Of a stretch of DNA of 64,000 nucleotides, positions 34,140-45,779 are shown piece by piece; the stretch's first letter is position 1, and every line of letters starts with the position of its first letter. The translations under genes were made by a program, and so were the position numbers. The stretch covers positions 5,635,346 through 5,699,345 of the forward strand of contig JACTAT010000016.1 of the NCBI GenBank assembly GCA_014526335.1. Direction: 5' to 3'. This DNA is from Chrysaora quinquecirrha. Taxonomy: Eukaryota; Cnidaria; Scyphozoa; Semaeostomeae; Pelagiidae. The notes under the pieces are model-generated. The model was not told the origin of the DNA, did no database searches, and saw nothing but the letters and a program-made list of their open reading frames with translations.

Positions 34140-35550
34140 CTACAGTATTTCATGCCATTCACCCATTTTAGTGATTTCAAGTGCCATGAAATGGCCAAAC
34201 ATCTTTTTTTGCCTGCTGAAACTGATATGAATTACATCAACCTTCATATAGAGTTTTCTTTTGATGAGAGGGTGCAGAAATTCAGTAATCTGTTTTGCAA
34301 TGTAACCAACTGATTTGTGGCAATGCCCCTAATCAAGATGTACAGAAATTGCATTTGCATCTTTTTCATTTTCAGGTTCAGGTATTAAACATGCTGTGAC
34401 GTCTCTTTTCGATCTTTTCCAAACTTGGCATGCCATTCTGAACATTTCTTCCATGTCATTGTGGTGGCAAGTACCAATTACTTTCAAACGTAAGGGAAAA
34501 TTCTTTGTAAGGGTGTTGTAACACTCGCTCTGTTGAAACAGGATCACTTGGGGTTGCTGCAGCAGGAACTTGCATTTCTTCTTTCAATAAATCAGGCTGT
34601 CTTTTAAATAACATGATGGAGTAGGTAATAAATGGAGTAATAGCTGTTGACAAGGTAAAATTGTTAACTTCTTTAAATCTTTGGGGGAGATGTTGCCCAG
34701 TGTAAATTGTATAATGTCAAGTCTATCAATCAGGCTTTTGAGTTGAATGAGAAATTCATGAGTTAGAGAGTTTATTTTATTTCATTTAGATGGACAAATT
34801 TGATGAAGAAAGGATCATATGCAATTTGGTGGTTGAAATTACTAAGACTTATTTCAACATTATCGCTGTGTGACGATGAAGCCATGAAGCCTTTTTCCCT
34901 CATCTGGTTAATAACTGCTGCACTGTCTCTAACTGACTCCATGTAGTCAGTTACTGACAGAATGCACATGCCCTTGATATGATGTGACTAAATCCATTAA
35001 ATTTAATTTGCAGATTACTTTTGTGTACTTCTCATCACCAAAAATAAGTAGATCAGAGTCCCCTGAGATAATGTAATGAATCAAACCATTCTTTGAAGGT
35101 AAGTCAGCTGTGGGTCACTTTCAAAACATGCTGTGATACAATCCACGCCAAGAGCTCTGCATCTTTTCATAGATTCCATAGAATCTTCATGGGAAATGGA
35201 CACTGACTGCTTGAAACAACAATAAGGTTCTGTAATATTTCTATTTCACTGCATTCTGGCCTTGTGCCAATTTATCCTGTCTTTTTCTATTTTGCAATTC
35301 GTTTTTGCCTTGCTTCATCAATGGAACGCAACCATCAAAGACCAGGTTTGGTTTTGCACCCAACTCCAGCAACTTCTCCACTTGTCTTTAATGAACATGG
35401 AGTATCCATTCCCAACTGATAAGGACAACATTGTGCACCTTTATAAAGCAAGATAAAAGCATCTACACCCACAACCTTGTTCTTAAGACTCCCCAAACTG
35501 ATATCTTCTACATATTATTTTAAAAACCCAAGAAGACCACAGATAGCCAT
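34140..35550 (-). pseudogene. EXO1/XPG-type nuclease followed by a HIRAN domain (broken)
   Basis: ATG at 35550-35548 starts MAICGLLGFLK; after a stop come LGSLKNKVVGVDAFILLYKG and, in another frame, LLELGAKPNLVFDG (Asp 35336-35334). Next is SMKRCRALGVDCITACFESD (Glu 35122-35120, Asp 35116-35114) with PQLTYLQRM. After a further shift: IISGDSDLLIFG (Asp 35060 and 35054), MCILSVTDYMESVRD and NFNHQIAYDPFF. Order and motifs follow EXO1 and the wider XPG/FEN1 family (N-region, I-region, HQ.xxDP). Downstream in line are ACLIPEPENEKDANAISVHL, TAG (34331-34329), then SVGYIAKQITEFL, the two halves of a HIRAN domain, ending near 34140. At least four shifts or stops. It may be one fusion gene or two adjacent genes. 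XPG nucleases are known in Academ transposons; assignment here is only a hypothesis. Confidence 0.7.
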
Positions 35551-36199
35551 CTTAAAATCAAAAATAAACTTCAAAATGATACCTTTTGTGAAAACAATCA
35601 CAATTTCTTGATGGCAAATAATTTGTTAGATATTTCTGAAAGAATTTAGGCCAACAAACCAAAGACAACCTGTTGCGAACAAGGCAGATTAAGACTGGGT
35701 GTATACAGCCTCTATCAAAGGCAATCGTTGTGCGTATGCCTCTCCTCAGTTCGCTCCCCCCTTGACTTTTAATACCCCCAACTAAAAGTAACTAAAATTC
35801 AACCAGAACATAAGGCTGAACAACACGACAACAGAAACTAGCCTATACAATTAAATCTTTTCACAAAGTGAGCAGCTCCACCTTAGGGTGGCCTCTTGAT
35901 TTTTGCCCAATTCAAGATGATGAATGTTTGTACAACTTACATGGTACCAGACAAAACAAGAATCGCACTGCACCCAATCCTCTCTGTCACTATTACCTAA
36001 GGAACATTCGCCACAAGCATTTTGATCAATGGCTGTATTTATTTTGTTGATTTCATTGCTTTCACCCAGAATTGCGTTTTCCTTCTTTTCATTTTCTCCA
36101 CGTTATTAAATTACATTGATGCTCTTTATTCTTCTTCCTTACCTTGCTTTACTATTGCTTTACCTTTCTGGCTTCCATGATCAACTCTTTCTGTCCTTT
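35551..36199. other. Short gene-free stretch
   Basis: Between the nuclease start and the end of the next pseudogene. No TIR pair or coding motif could be picked out by eye. Confidence 0.4.
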
Positions 36200-37650
36200 T
36201 TTCCATATCTCTAAAACTCTTAAGGCATTTTCTGAAGTCATGTGCCTTGGCAGGACAAGCTTTTTTCCACTTTTACTTCATTTTCTTCATTTAATACACT
36301 ATTTATTATAGGACTCAAGTCATCTTCAAAATTTGTGCATAGAGATTTTGCAGTGGACACAACTTCCTTTTCAATCTTAGTTTTTTCCAGTTTTAAGGGT
36401 TTCCAGAGCCCATCATCCTCAATGTCGCACCCCTCTTCTAATCTCTTTTCAAAAGGCACTGATCCTGCACTACCTACAACCTGTCCTACTTGCTCTCGGG
36501 ATCTGCGATTAGCTTTCCTAACTGTGTGAATTTACAGGTAGTTGGTCCTTCGTCTGCTCTCTACACAGCTTTTATTTCTTTTTTGGTGCTAGTTAATGAT
36601 TCAGCTTTTGCTTGAGTATGAGAGAATACTTTTGATTGAGTAAAGTTTGACTTATCAATAGTATGCCAAATTACCAGCTAAACACCTACACATTTAAAAG
36701 GCGATTTTGCAACCTCAGATCGTGCTGTTTTTTCGTAAGCCTTTATGAAGACCAGTGCAAATGTTCTCTTATTGACAACTACTCTAGGGTTTTCGAATGT
36801 AAACTTGGTGCATGACTGTTTCCACTATGATTTCAAAATGCTGAAAAATCCACGATCTTCTGGCTTCTTAATGTGAGATGTGTATTGTGGTAATTTGAAC
36901 AGAAGGATTCTATTTTTCTTGCACAGTACGGAAGTATCATATTCAGTATGGGGTATGTGCCCGTCAATGTACAAATACATTGTTCAAATTGGCTGAATTC
37001 GCTTCAGAAAATGATTAATCATCCAGCCATAAACATTGTAAGTCTCCATTCAACCAGAGTCAGATAAACCTATAAAGACATTTTTCGGAAACCCCATGCA
37101 GTATTCCAGATTTAGAAATTTTACAGGAAAATATAATGCAGGGATAGGAAAATGTTTCATTACACTTTTTTACTGGAACAGGCTTGAAGTGTGGTAGTGG
37201 AAATTTTTTGGTCTGCAAACTCCATCTTCTGTTCTTTCAGAAAAGTTCAAATGCATTAAATCATTTGAATACTATGTTTTGAGTGCAAGCAGAGGCTCTG
37301 TCATTTCTAGAGGTTTTAGGTTTGTTGTGCAAAGGTCAGGATGCCTTCACAGGAACCCACACCACAAAGGTCCTCCATGTCTGTTTTCTTTACAAACTTT
37401 GAATTTCCTTCCTGCTTTATCAAAAATTTGTTTCACATCTTCACAAACCTGTTTCCTTGTTCTCCAAAACCCTCTGCAACCACATTCTTTCACCCATTCC
37501 ACGATTCCATTCTTTAGTCTTTTGTTAAACATTGACCTTTTACCCTGTTTCTTTTACAACGTCCGTCCCTTAGAGAAGATCTTGGATCGCCACCTTGCTT
37601 GCCGGCTCTTAGTAAAGGGCATCCATGTTTCACTTCCTTCAAGACATTCT
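36200..37650 (-). pseudogene. Second Tigger/jerky-type DDE transposase, highly decayed
   Basis: Reading on the minus strand across frames: 37532-37347 gives FWRTRKQVCEDVKQIFDKAG, GGPLWCGFL, a stop, then RHPDLC (CENP-B-type DNA-binding domain end). About 37070-36690 gives NVFIGLSDSG, WMINHFLKRIQPI, YLYIDGHIPHTEYD (catalytic Asp of the DGH.SH block), RILLFKLPQYTSHIKKPEDRG (third acidic site), FENPRVVVNKRTFALVFIKA and AKSPFKCVGV. The tail, 36530-36238, continues VPFEKRLEEGCDIEDDGLW to LSCQGT. The order matches DDE_1 (pogo/Tigger/jerky) proteins. Many stops. No TIRs found. It differs from the 15.7-kb element and so is an independent insertion. Confidence 0.65.
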
Positions 37651-37917
37651 TGATGTGTTCTTGGCTCTCCCTTTTTTATTTGGGGTGCGTTGATGGCATG
37701 TTAGAACACTGTAACAAATTGCACATTGAAACTAAAGCAAAATATGAAAAACATCATTGTTTGCGCCTTATTGTTGTGATTTCTTAGGGAGGGGGGCTTT
37801 TATGCACCCCCTGAATTTTCCTGTGTCTGCAAGTGATTTCCAATTATTGGTCCATTTACGCCCAAGCGTTAATAATGATTAATGCGCAGGTGTCAGGTTT
37901 TGTTCTTTTTTTTCAAA

Positions 37918-39690
37918 TCCAAATTCAAATTCAAATTCATTATAAATTCAGCAATTTTTACAATCTTAAATATGAAGTAAAGTTTTATAAAAAATAGATA
38001 CAATTTATATGCATATGCATATATCAATAAAATTTTAACAATACGGTTGCCTAGGACATTTGGAGGAACCGAAACGGTTTTTGAGCCCCACCCCCTAAAA
38101 TTAAGTAAATATAGAAATCTAATAACTGTAACAATGAATAAAGAATTACATTAACATCCTAACTATTAATGATTATATGAATTCGAATTTAAAATTTAAA
38201 AACAGTAACAGAACATTTGTATAGGAATTAATATTGCAACAAAAAAAATACAAAATAGGGAGCAAAGTAAAGAGAAAAGAAAATATAATGGAAGAAGGTG
38301 ACTCGTTTTCCTTTTTCTAACATATAAGATAAAGGATTTTAAGGATTGATGGAGAGTGGTTGTTTGTTGGCCTGTTTTGTTCATATTTCACTATATTTTT
38401 GTAGTAACCAGTTTTGTAGCTGTTTCTGAAACATTGTTATGCTTGAGATCCTACGAAGTTCCAATGGAATCTTGTTCATATCTTAACTCCATTAAACATA
38501 TTAGATCGCTTTTTAAGGTTAGTTTTGGCTCAAGGGGCAGCGAATTTTTTATTTGCAGCCTGTCTTGTATTCCAGTTGTGTCTTGAGGTAGTTTTTCCAA
38601 CAAATTACAAAAGAAATCTATTTGAGATCCTGCATTTATATCATACATAAATTTTGCATAATGGAAAGTGTAACTATCATTAAAGTTATACCAAATTTCT
38701 TAAAAATTGGTTAAGAGTTTGCTGTGTTCTTATCAAAATTCATTATTCTAATGGCTTTGTTTAGATTTCTACTCACAGATTTAAGACATGACTTGCTAGC
38801 GCTTCCCCAATTGATTAATGCATAATTAATAGCTAGTATACCTATATCCTTAGAAAAGTTAAAATTTACTTATTGAATATGATTTTTCCAGTTAAGGTTC
38901 TTATCTAAAAGTACACCAAGATATTTTATGCCGTTGTTGTGAGCTATTTCTTTATCATTAATAGATATATTAATTTTATTTGTTACAATTTTCCTGGAAG
39001 GTGGTATTAGTAAAAAGTTAAATTTATTAACATTTAAAGTTAATTTATTTGCAATTAACCAGTCAGAGACTTTGTTAAGCTCATTATTTACAATTGATTC
39101 TAGTTCGTTTAAGTTTTTATAAGAGAAGAAGATTCTTGTATCATCAGCAAAGAGATGCATTTTTAAGATACTCAAAGAACTTGGCAAGTCATTTATGTAT
39201 AAGAGAAATTGAAATGGGCCTAGGACACTACCTTGGGGGACTCTGTAACTTTCCAAACTCACGGCAACAACTTCAAACTCACAGCAAAAACTTTTCAAAC
39301 TCATGGCAAAAACTTTTTCCACTCTACCTTTGGGGATTTTGTATTTAACATTACAGGATTCAGAAAAAGTACCTTTTATACATACTTTCTGAGTTCCATT
39401 AGTCTTATACCGATTAGTCTATGCCTCTTATACCATAATATTCTAATTTATTGATTAGGATATTATGATCAACAGCATTGAACACTTTTGCGAAATCTAT
39501 GAAAATACAACATGAATGTTTTTTGTTATCCATAGCATTTATCAATTGAGAACAAACATCTAGTATCGCAAGAGAAGTTGATTTTTCTTTTTGAAAACCT
39601 GTGACAGTGCTGACAGCCATGTGCGTACCATCCAGTCAGTCCCAAGAAGCATTAATCTGGGTTTGCAAATTTGCTGCTAAATCAAAAACT
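37918..39690 (-). mobile_element. 5'-truncated CR1/L2-like LINE
   Basis: The minus strand encodes RT blocks. At 39620-39414: TGFQKEKSTSLAILDV and CIFIDFAKVFNAVDHNIL (first catalytic Asp). At 39290-38870: VPQGSVLGPFQFLLYINDLP, LFADDT (catalytic pair), NKLTLNVNKFNFLL and IKYLGVLLDKNLNWKNHI. The C-terminal thumb is recognisable but broken, down to about 38350. The 3' end shows a (TTTGAA)n-type tail at 37918-37950 (AAATTC on +), the kind of microsatellite tail seen in L2/CR1-type elements. The element is interrupted by a block of another minisatellite at 39246-39324. It is 5' truncated, lacking endonuclease and ORF1. Confidence 0.85.
39246..39324. repeat. 79-bp minisatellite block inserted in the LINE
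   Basis: Identical base for base to 45354-45432 (starting TAACTTTCCAAACTCACGGC). It lies just upstream of the VPQGS codons of the LINE RT. A second, diverged PQG-like stretch (IPKG) sits on its other side, suggesting duplication of the target. Confidence 0.85.
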
Positions 39691-39914
39691 GGTTAAATGT
39701 TAAATTTTTGTTGTGGTACTTTCATTTCTGTATCGTCAATAGAGCTTAGTGGAGCTGTAAAAGCTGTAAATGTGGCCTTGGGGAAGAAGAAAGGAAGGTT
39801 GACCAGAAGAGGCTGGTCTGAGGGGAGACTAAGCCACAAGAAAAGAAGTCAACAAGGAAGACATCTATATAGGAAGTAACTAGCTGGTCAATTTGTCAGG
39901 GAGGGTTTGTTCAC

Positions 39915-40417
39915 ATGAGACACGATAAGATCCGGAACTTTGAAGCGAAACTACTCTCAGAAGTCTGCAAAGATGTGGCTATTGAGCCAAGATTGATACC
40001 GGTTACGGGTGAAACCTTCATTTTATCCTCCACTAATACTAAAGATAACGCCCGGCTGGATGTCAAAGCGATGGTCAGACCGCCTTTTTTGACATAAGAA
40101 TATCCAACATACTTGCCGAATCGAATAAACATCTAACTACAGAAAGCATTCTCAAGAAAGCAGAAAATGAAAAGAAACGGGCATACAACCAGAGGGTGAT
40201 TCAAATTGAAAATGGAACTTTCACGCCCCTAGTCTTTCGCACTAATGGTGCTATGGGAAAGGAATGCCAAATCTATCATAAGCTTTTGGCCAAGAAAATT
40301 TCAGCCAAACAAAATAAAAAATACTGCGAAGTTATGTCGACGATCAGGACAAAAATCTTGTTTAACCTTTTACATTCTATGCTTTTATGTGTTAGGGCGT
40401 CCAGGACAATTTTTTAA
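39915..40417 (+). pseudogene. TE-associated fragment with ARLD/FDIRI and FTPLVF blocks
   Basis: Two + frames joined by a shift near 40085-40095 give LLSEVCKDVAIEPRLIPVTG, SSTNTKDNARLDVKA, then FFDIRISNILAES, KKRAYNQRVIQIENGTFTPL, GKECQIYHKLLAKKISAKQN and RTKILFNLLHSMLLCVRASR. I recognise these blocks as a recurring domain next to reverse transcriptases in invertebrate genomes. The RLD and FD.R residues may be remnants of a restriction-like nuclease core (inference). No parent element could be defined, and upstream sequence is not informative. Confidence 0.45.
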
Positions 40418-40429
40418 ATTTAGTTTTTT

Positions 40430-42300
40430 TTATTAGTTTCTTTTTTAGTTCCTTATTTAACTTTTTCTTTGTTTTGAACAATATTCTTAAGAGTAGGCTT
40501 TTTAGATTGATTTATATTTGTCAGAGAAACGAGACTGTTAGAATTGTGCTACATGCATGAATTACCATGCTAGGCTCAACCGTCAGCCTCAAAGGAAAGC
40601 TGTCCTGGTAGTATCTGATGGTTTCACAAAAAGTCTGATAGTCTAAACTAGGAAATAAAATAGGGCTTATCATGCATGGAAATTTAATCATAAACACAGG
40701 AGATGGTATCTGGCGAGCATTCAATAGCTTGAAGACGGATAAAAATTCAAAGGAGCAGATTTAAAAGCAAGAACAGCGATTTTATAGTAAGGGAAGTTTT
40801 GTTGTAAGCTTTTTCGTGGTTTCTTATATTAAATAATGCTGTCTGTCTTCCGAGACAACTGTCTCTAGACAAAACTCCATTTCTCAAGAAAGTCTTCCAT
40901 TTAATTTAAAGTTGTTGATGGGGCAAAGGCACATGATCCCAACTTAATAAAGCTGGCAAGCATTCAAGTTGCAACAATTAGTTACAGGCAACGCCCACAT
41001 ACGCTAAACTTCCTGAGCATAAGGATTTCGTGAAGGTTTGTTCTCAAACTCTTTGACACAGCACTTTGCCAATTCTGGTTTGCCCAAAGATTAAGAAGAA
41101 AAAGGCGACCACAGGATTAGGTACCCTGTCTCCTGACCTGACACTGTTCAGTGCCAATAGTTTTTTATGTCTGTTTAGCTTCTTCATAAGATAGTCATAA
41201 TAGTAATCCCTCTGTCATGGTTGTTGAAATCCTTTCTTAGTGCACTGAAGGTGCTATAACTTCAAAAAAAATTAAAGCAGTGTTTAATACAATCATGTCC
41301 TGCAGTTAATCTTGTCAAGGCACAGTGCCAGGTTTTTCAGTCCATTTTGTTAAGAACACAAGTAGGTTAAACATATATACAAATTAAGTTAGATACACAG
41401 CACTAAGTTGCTGGTATAAAAAAGCCACATAAGAGCTGTGCTTGTTTACTACACATTCTAGTAGACCTACTGGGTTTGTTATTTTGGCAGTATTTTGGCA
41501 GGTTGGCCACCAACAGTTTGGTGGTATTTTTGTATTCGTAAGGAAATTTTGTCATTGTTAGTTATTATACTGTCATGAATTTGCCAAATACTGGCAACTC
41601 CTGTGTGTTATTCTTTTATTTTCTATCTTAGAGACCGCCACGCATTTATGAAAAATAGCATAATGAAAATTGTGTCTTGATTTTGCATTACTGGCATGGC
41701 CAGAGAAGGTTCAAGCAAGTGCTCTCAAATATAACATCATTCTCGCTCCTGATGACACTAATATTAATTTCTGTTAGGAAACTATTTCTTTTATGCAGTA
41801 GATAATCCAACAAAATATTCAGAAAATAATTATCAAATATAAATTATTCCTTTTTTTGAAAAAAAATTGTCTTGACCTTAATTCCAAGCAAAGTTTGCAC
41901 TTCTATCTATTGCCATTCGCCAAGAACATCATTTTTGATTTAACAAAACCACAGGAGAGAGATACATCACCGGGTGTCAACTCAAGTTATCTAGTTTATT
42001 TTTCTTCTTAAACCACTAATATATATTCTGATTAAGCTAAAAAACATTAACCAGAAAATCTTGTTCCTTGTCCGCATGGAGACTGCATTTCTACATCTGA
42101 TCAATTTTATTCAGCTCATAGATTAGAGCAACACTGGAGGAGATTCCATCGTACTAAAACTTCGAAAAATAGAGCTAATTTTTCTCAAGACAAAGTGTCC
42201 ATGGGAGGAAATTTGTTAAAAAGAAGATTCATTTTGAGCTCATCAAAAAAGTGATAAACGAAAACTTTCTGATTATCAAAGATTTAAGTTCAGTTTGTCT
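40430..42300. other. Gene-free stretch
   Basis: Nothing supportable. One short hairpin (CCACCAACAGTTTGGTGG near 41509) is visible. Open frames are short. Confidence 0.5.
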
Positions 42301-42305
42301 TTTCT

Positions 42306-42566
42306 TTATTCCTGCGCCAGATAAATCCAATTTCTTCTTGGCGTCGACAGTACTAGGCCTACCCTAGGCCTGGACGAACAACATGAAGACAATGATGCTT
42401 CATCACTCTCTCGTATTTCAATACTTTCTCCCAATATGTCGACAATGCAATACTCTTGACACCCAGGAGGTTCTTTAGCTTCAGATGAACGTTTTTTCTT
42501 CCATGTTGATTGAAAAACATTAAACTTCGAGCTAGGAGTCAAATCATGCTTTTCATGCGCCGCCAT
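42306..42566 (-). CDS. Candidate first exon, unrecognised
   Basis: A frame starting MAAHEKHDLTPSSKFNVFQS, continuing WKKKRSSEAKEPP, CIVDILGESIEIRES, then a Ser/Cys stretch. Composition looks coding. Upstream on the same strand, at about 42683, is an inverted CCAAT box (GATTGGCCAA on +) in a less AT-rich region, which fits a promoter. Near its end an AGG|GTAGGC sequence could be a donor. I do not recognise the product. It could be the first exon of a host gene or of a TE gene; the hAT gene in this window also opens with MAA. Confidence 0.35.
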   Translation of the reverse strand: MAAHEKHDLTPSSKFNVFQSTWKKKRSSEAKEPPGCQEYCIVDILGESIEIRESDEASLSSCCSSRPRVGLVLSTPRRNWIYLAQE

Positions 42567-42962
42567 CTTGATTACTATCTAGCCTCCAAATTACTATCTA
42601 GCCTAAAGATTGTGGCAGTGTGTTCCCCCGCTTCGCTCTATTTTTAGACAGCCCTTAGCCGCAAGCACCGAGAGCACCACTGATTGGCCAAACCAAATAA
42701 GACTGACAAAGCACGGAAAGGGAAAGGGAAGACACTGCGGAGGAGTGTGATTCTGAGGGGAGAATATCAATTATGTCACTCAGTTTCTTATTAAATCAAA
42801 AATTAAAATAAAAAACAAAATAATTATGCATATTCGCATAAACAACATACAATATTAATGTATAGTCATCATCTAACAGTGTAAAATTATTTTTCCTTGA
42901 TTTTTTGCGTGTGTTCTTCTACGCCTCTGCGTTGTTCCTTGTTACCATTTATTTATTATTTT

Positions 42963-43320
42963 TGACGCAAGTGTCACTGGTCACACAGGCAACATCAAAT
43001 CACTTGATTTTCTTCGTCTCTCACATATATTCATCAGACAATACCAAAGAGATAATGAACAACTAGAAAGGCTATTAAAATCTGTGAAAGAAAATTACCA
43101 ATCTATCAAAATAGTAGTGTGTCTTGCTCTATCAAGATTGAACAATAACCGATTTCAAGTATGAGTGAATGCCATGTAATGAGAACCTCTGGTTTGGTAA
43201 TCATGTTGCATTAGAAAAGTCCAGATCAGAATTTACATCCGATGATGTTCATATATCCAATTATGGGACAAAAACTGTTGTCCGGGAAATAGAAGATTTC
43301 ATGTTCAATGGAAAACATAA
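42963..43320 (+). pseudogene. SGNH/GDSL-like esterase fragment
   Basis: Two frames: DASVTGHTGNIKSLDFLRLS with SVKENYQSIKIVVCLALSRL, then NLWFGNHVALEKSRSEFTSD followed by DVHISNYGTK. The ending with D-x-x-H and GTK resembles the catalytic Asp-His end of SGNH esterases, which occur in LINE ORF1 proteins. The nucleophile block was not found. The assignment is weak. Confidence 0.3.
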
Positions 43321-43399
43321 AACACAACAACAATACTGCCAGGAGCATCGACAGCTTAAATCACAATAAACAACCACAATATTCTTAATAAATTGAAAT

Positions 43400-44340
43400 T
43401 CATTAGCCATCCACAGTACTAAATACAACCATTTTCAACAGCAGCAAATACATTTCCAATCCATCCCTGGCCCAACCTCAGCATCACCCAGCGATGAAAA
43501 TCAAAATAAAAATCCTAAACTTGCATCACATTAAATATAATTAATGTTAATTTTCAAAGAATAAATTAGCACACCCTGAGATCATTAATGAATCCTAATA
43601 GCCTTAATTGCTTAATAGAAACTTTGTTCAGTGAAGATGACAAAAAGCTAGAGATATAAAACTGTACACTCTACCATTTGTATCTAAAATTAAAAATAAA
43701 TAATCCAAAAGAGTGTCTTGGGTATTTTGATATATACTCCTAATATGTTCATTTATGTAGTGGAAATAACAAAAAGTAGACATGACGAAGTTCTATAGGT
43801 TAAGCTTAAAAAACGGCATATATCAACCAACATAGATATTTATTTTTGTATTATTAATAAAACCAGAAAATTTGAGAAAGTTAAATATGCAGTCGCATGC
43901 TTTTGGGACCTGGCAAGATGGAATTTGAAACCTGGCAAAATTCATTAAAGAGTGATCTGATATCTTATGCTGATATCTATCTGATTAACAATCTGCTGTG
44001 AAAATATTTTCAGCTGATAGTGCATAAAAGATTACAAATCTAAGGATGACAATTTCGAAAACAGACATCTTTCTTATCTTTTATTTACAAATTAGCAAGA
44101 ATTGAATAAATTATATTTGACATAACAGAAATTACAAATTGTAGAAAAGAGGTTATAAACGTTCTATGTGGCATTGTGTTTGATAGAAATATTAGCTTTG
44201 TTCTGTCATCAGTGCTAGATATTTCTTTGAATAATAAAAAATTGAGAAGTATGCAGTTTTCAGAAAGAACTTGGTCTGACTACATCAAGTTGGCCTGAAT
44301 TTACAGAAATCACAACTTGCAACACAAAAAATTATCCCAT
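43400..44340. other. Gene-free AT-rich stretch
   Basis: No supportable coding or repeat feature seen. Confidence 0.4.
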
Positions 44341-44970
44341 TTAGACCAGGCAAGGAATAGGGGAATGGTCCCCAGACCGGGAAATTTATGAGATCAAGTG
44401 AACCTGGTCAATTTTGGAGTGCTGATTTCGAAAATCGTTGGTATACAGACAATGTGTGGGGCCTTCAGCCCCATTCTCAAGATTTAACGTCTGATTTTGG
44501 TTGTAATAGATTTTTGCATGATTGAAACCAAATCCCAGGCCAATGTTACATAATTAGCAAGCTGATTATACGCAGCCGATGAATGGGTGGGGCCTCAGCC
44601 TCATTTCCATCATAACAAGAGAAATATTTGCAAAAAACGATAGCTGTATAGCAATTTTGAGGTGCTCAATTTCAAAATTTACCAAAAAAGGGGCATTGAA
44701 CCTCAAAAAAATATTTTGGAATTCATAATTAGAAAGTTAATTGCATCTAATAGTATGCAGCTAATAAACAGACGGGGCTTCAGCCTTATTTTCGCAATTA
44801 AGCATTCCATTTTAGCGAATGACGAACTGTGCATAACAAAAAAGAAGGGAGGTTTTTTTGCGAAAAAGATAGGCTTTAGAAAATTGGGAATGCTGAATTC
44901 AAGATTCACCAATAAAAAGGACATTAAAAGGTCTTTAACCTTACTTTCATGGCCCTTGTTATGGAAAATG
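44341..44970 (+). repeat. Dispersed repeat, copy 1 of a flanking direct pair
   Basis: Aligns with 52241-52690 in the same orientation. Shared blocks are TAGACCAGGC, GGGGAATGG.CCCC, AAGTGAAC.TG.TCAATTT, GTTGGTATACAG, CCTTCAGCC, TAACGTCTG and CAGCCT.ATTTCCAT.ATAACAAG. An internal GGGCCTCAGCC-type motif recurs at ~100-200 bp spacing. No coding capacity was recognised. Confidence 0.75.
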
Positions 44971-45309
44971 GCTATTCAGTGACCGAAAAAAACAAAAGTT
45001 AGACTAAATACATTTAATGTTTAAAACAATCATCTTTCCTCATCCTCTTCTATCACATCATCAAAATCATCTTCCAAGTCACTCTTTTATACAACAATAA
45101 TTTTTTTCTTCATCTTCTTCCTGTCTAGTCCGCAATTCAGAAACATCATGGGGGCGGGTATCAGTGCTCCACCTAACATTCTTTGTCTCATTTCAAATAT
45201 TTTTTGGCCAAAACTTTTATTAAAAATCACCTGCACAATTATTAAAAGAATAAGTAAAAGGTTTGAAATGTGAAGTTGAGTTACGCAAAACTTCTTGCAC
45301 ACCCCTCAA

Positions 45310-45570
45310 GATCTTTTCAAAGTCATGGCGAAAACTTTGGAAACACGCGGCAATAACTTTCCAAACTCACGGCAACAACTTCAAACTCACAGCAAAAACT
45401 TTTCAAACTCATGGCAAAAACTTTTTCCACTCCCGGCAAAAACTTTTCAAACTCACGGCAAAAAACTTTCGAAACTAGCGGCAAAACTTTCAAAACTCAT
45501 GGCAACAACTTTTCAAACTCACGGCAAAAACTTTTGAAACTCACGGCAACAACTTTTTAAATTGACGGCA
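45310..45570. repeat. 22-23-bp minisatellite (ACTCACGGCAAAAACTTTTCAA type)
   Basis: About 11 imperfect units across 260 bp. Contains 45354-45432, which is identical to the block inserted in the LINE at 39246-39324. Confidence 0.9.
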
Positions 45571-45779
45571 AAGTGGAAGCTGGGCAGGGCCGTGTTGTGT
45601 TGTGGACAGTGATGAAGAAGGGAGAAGATATAGATACTTGCCCACACTAGCCAGAGATACCGTGTTTCATGTTGCACACATGGGCTTAGATCTGTAGATT
45701 TATTCATCAAATATTCTCAGCTTTTGCTCTATAAAATTATGCTGTATCATATTAGGTTTTGTGGAATGTAATCAGTCAG

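Noticed and set aside
34048..34313. Plus-strand frames overlapping the end of the HIRAN region
   Set aside because: The minus strand explains this DNA better (SVGYIAK... of HIRAN); the plus frames are shadows.
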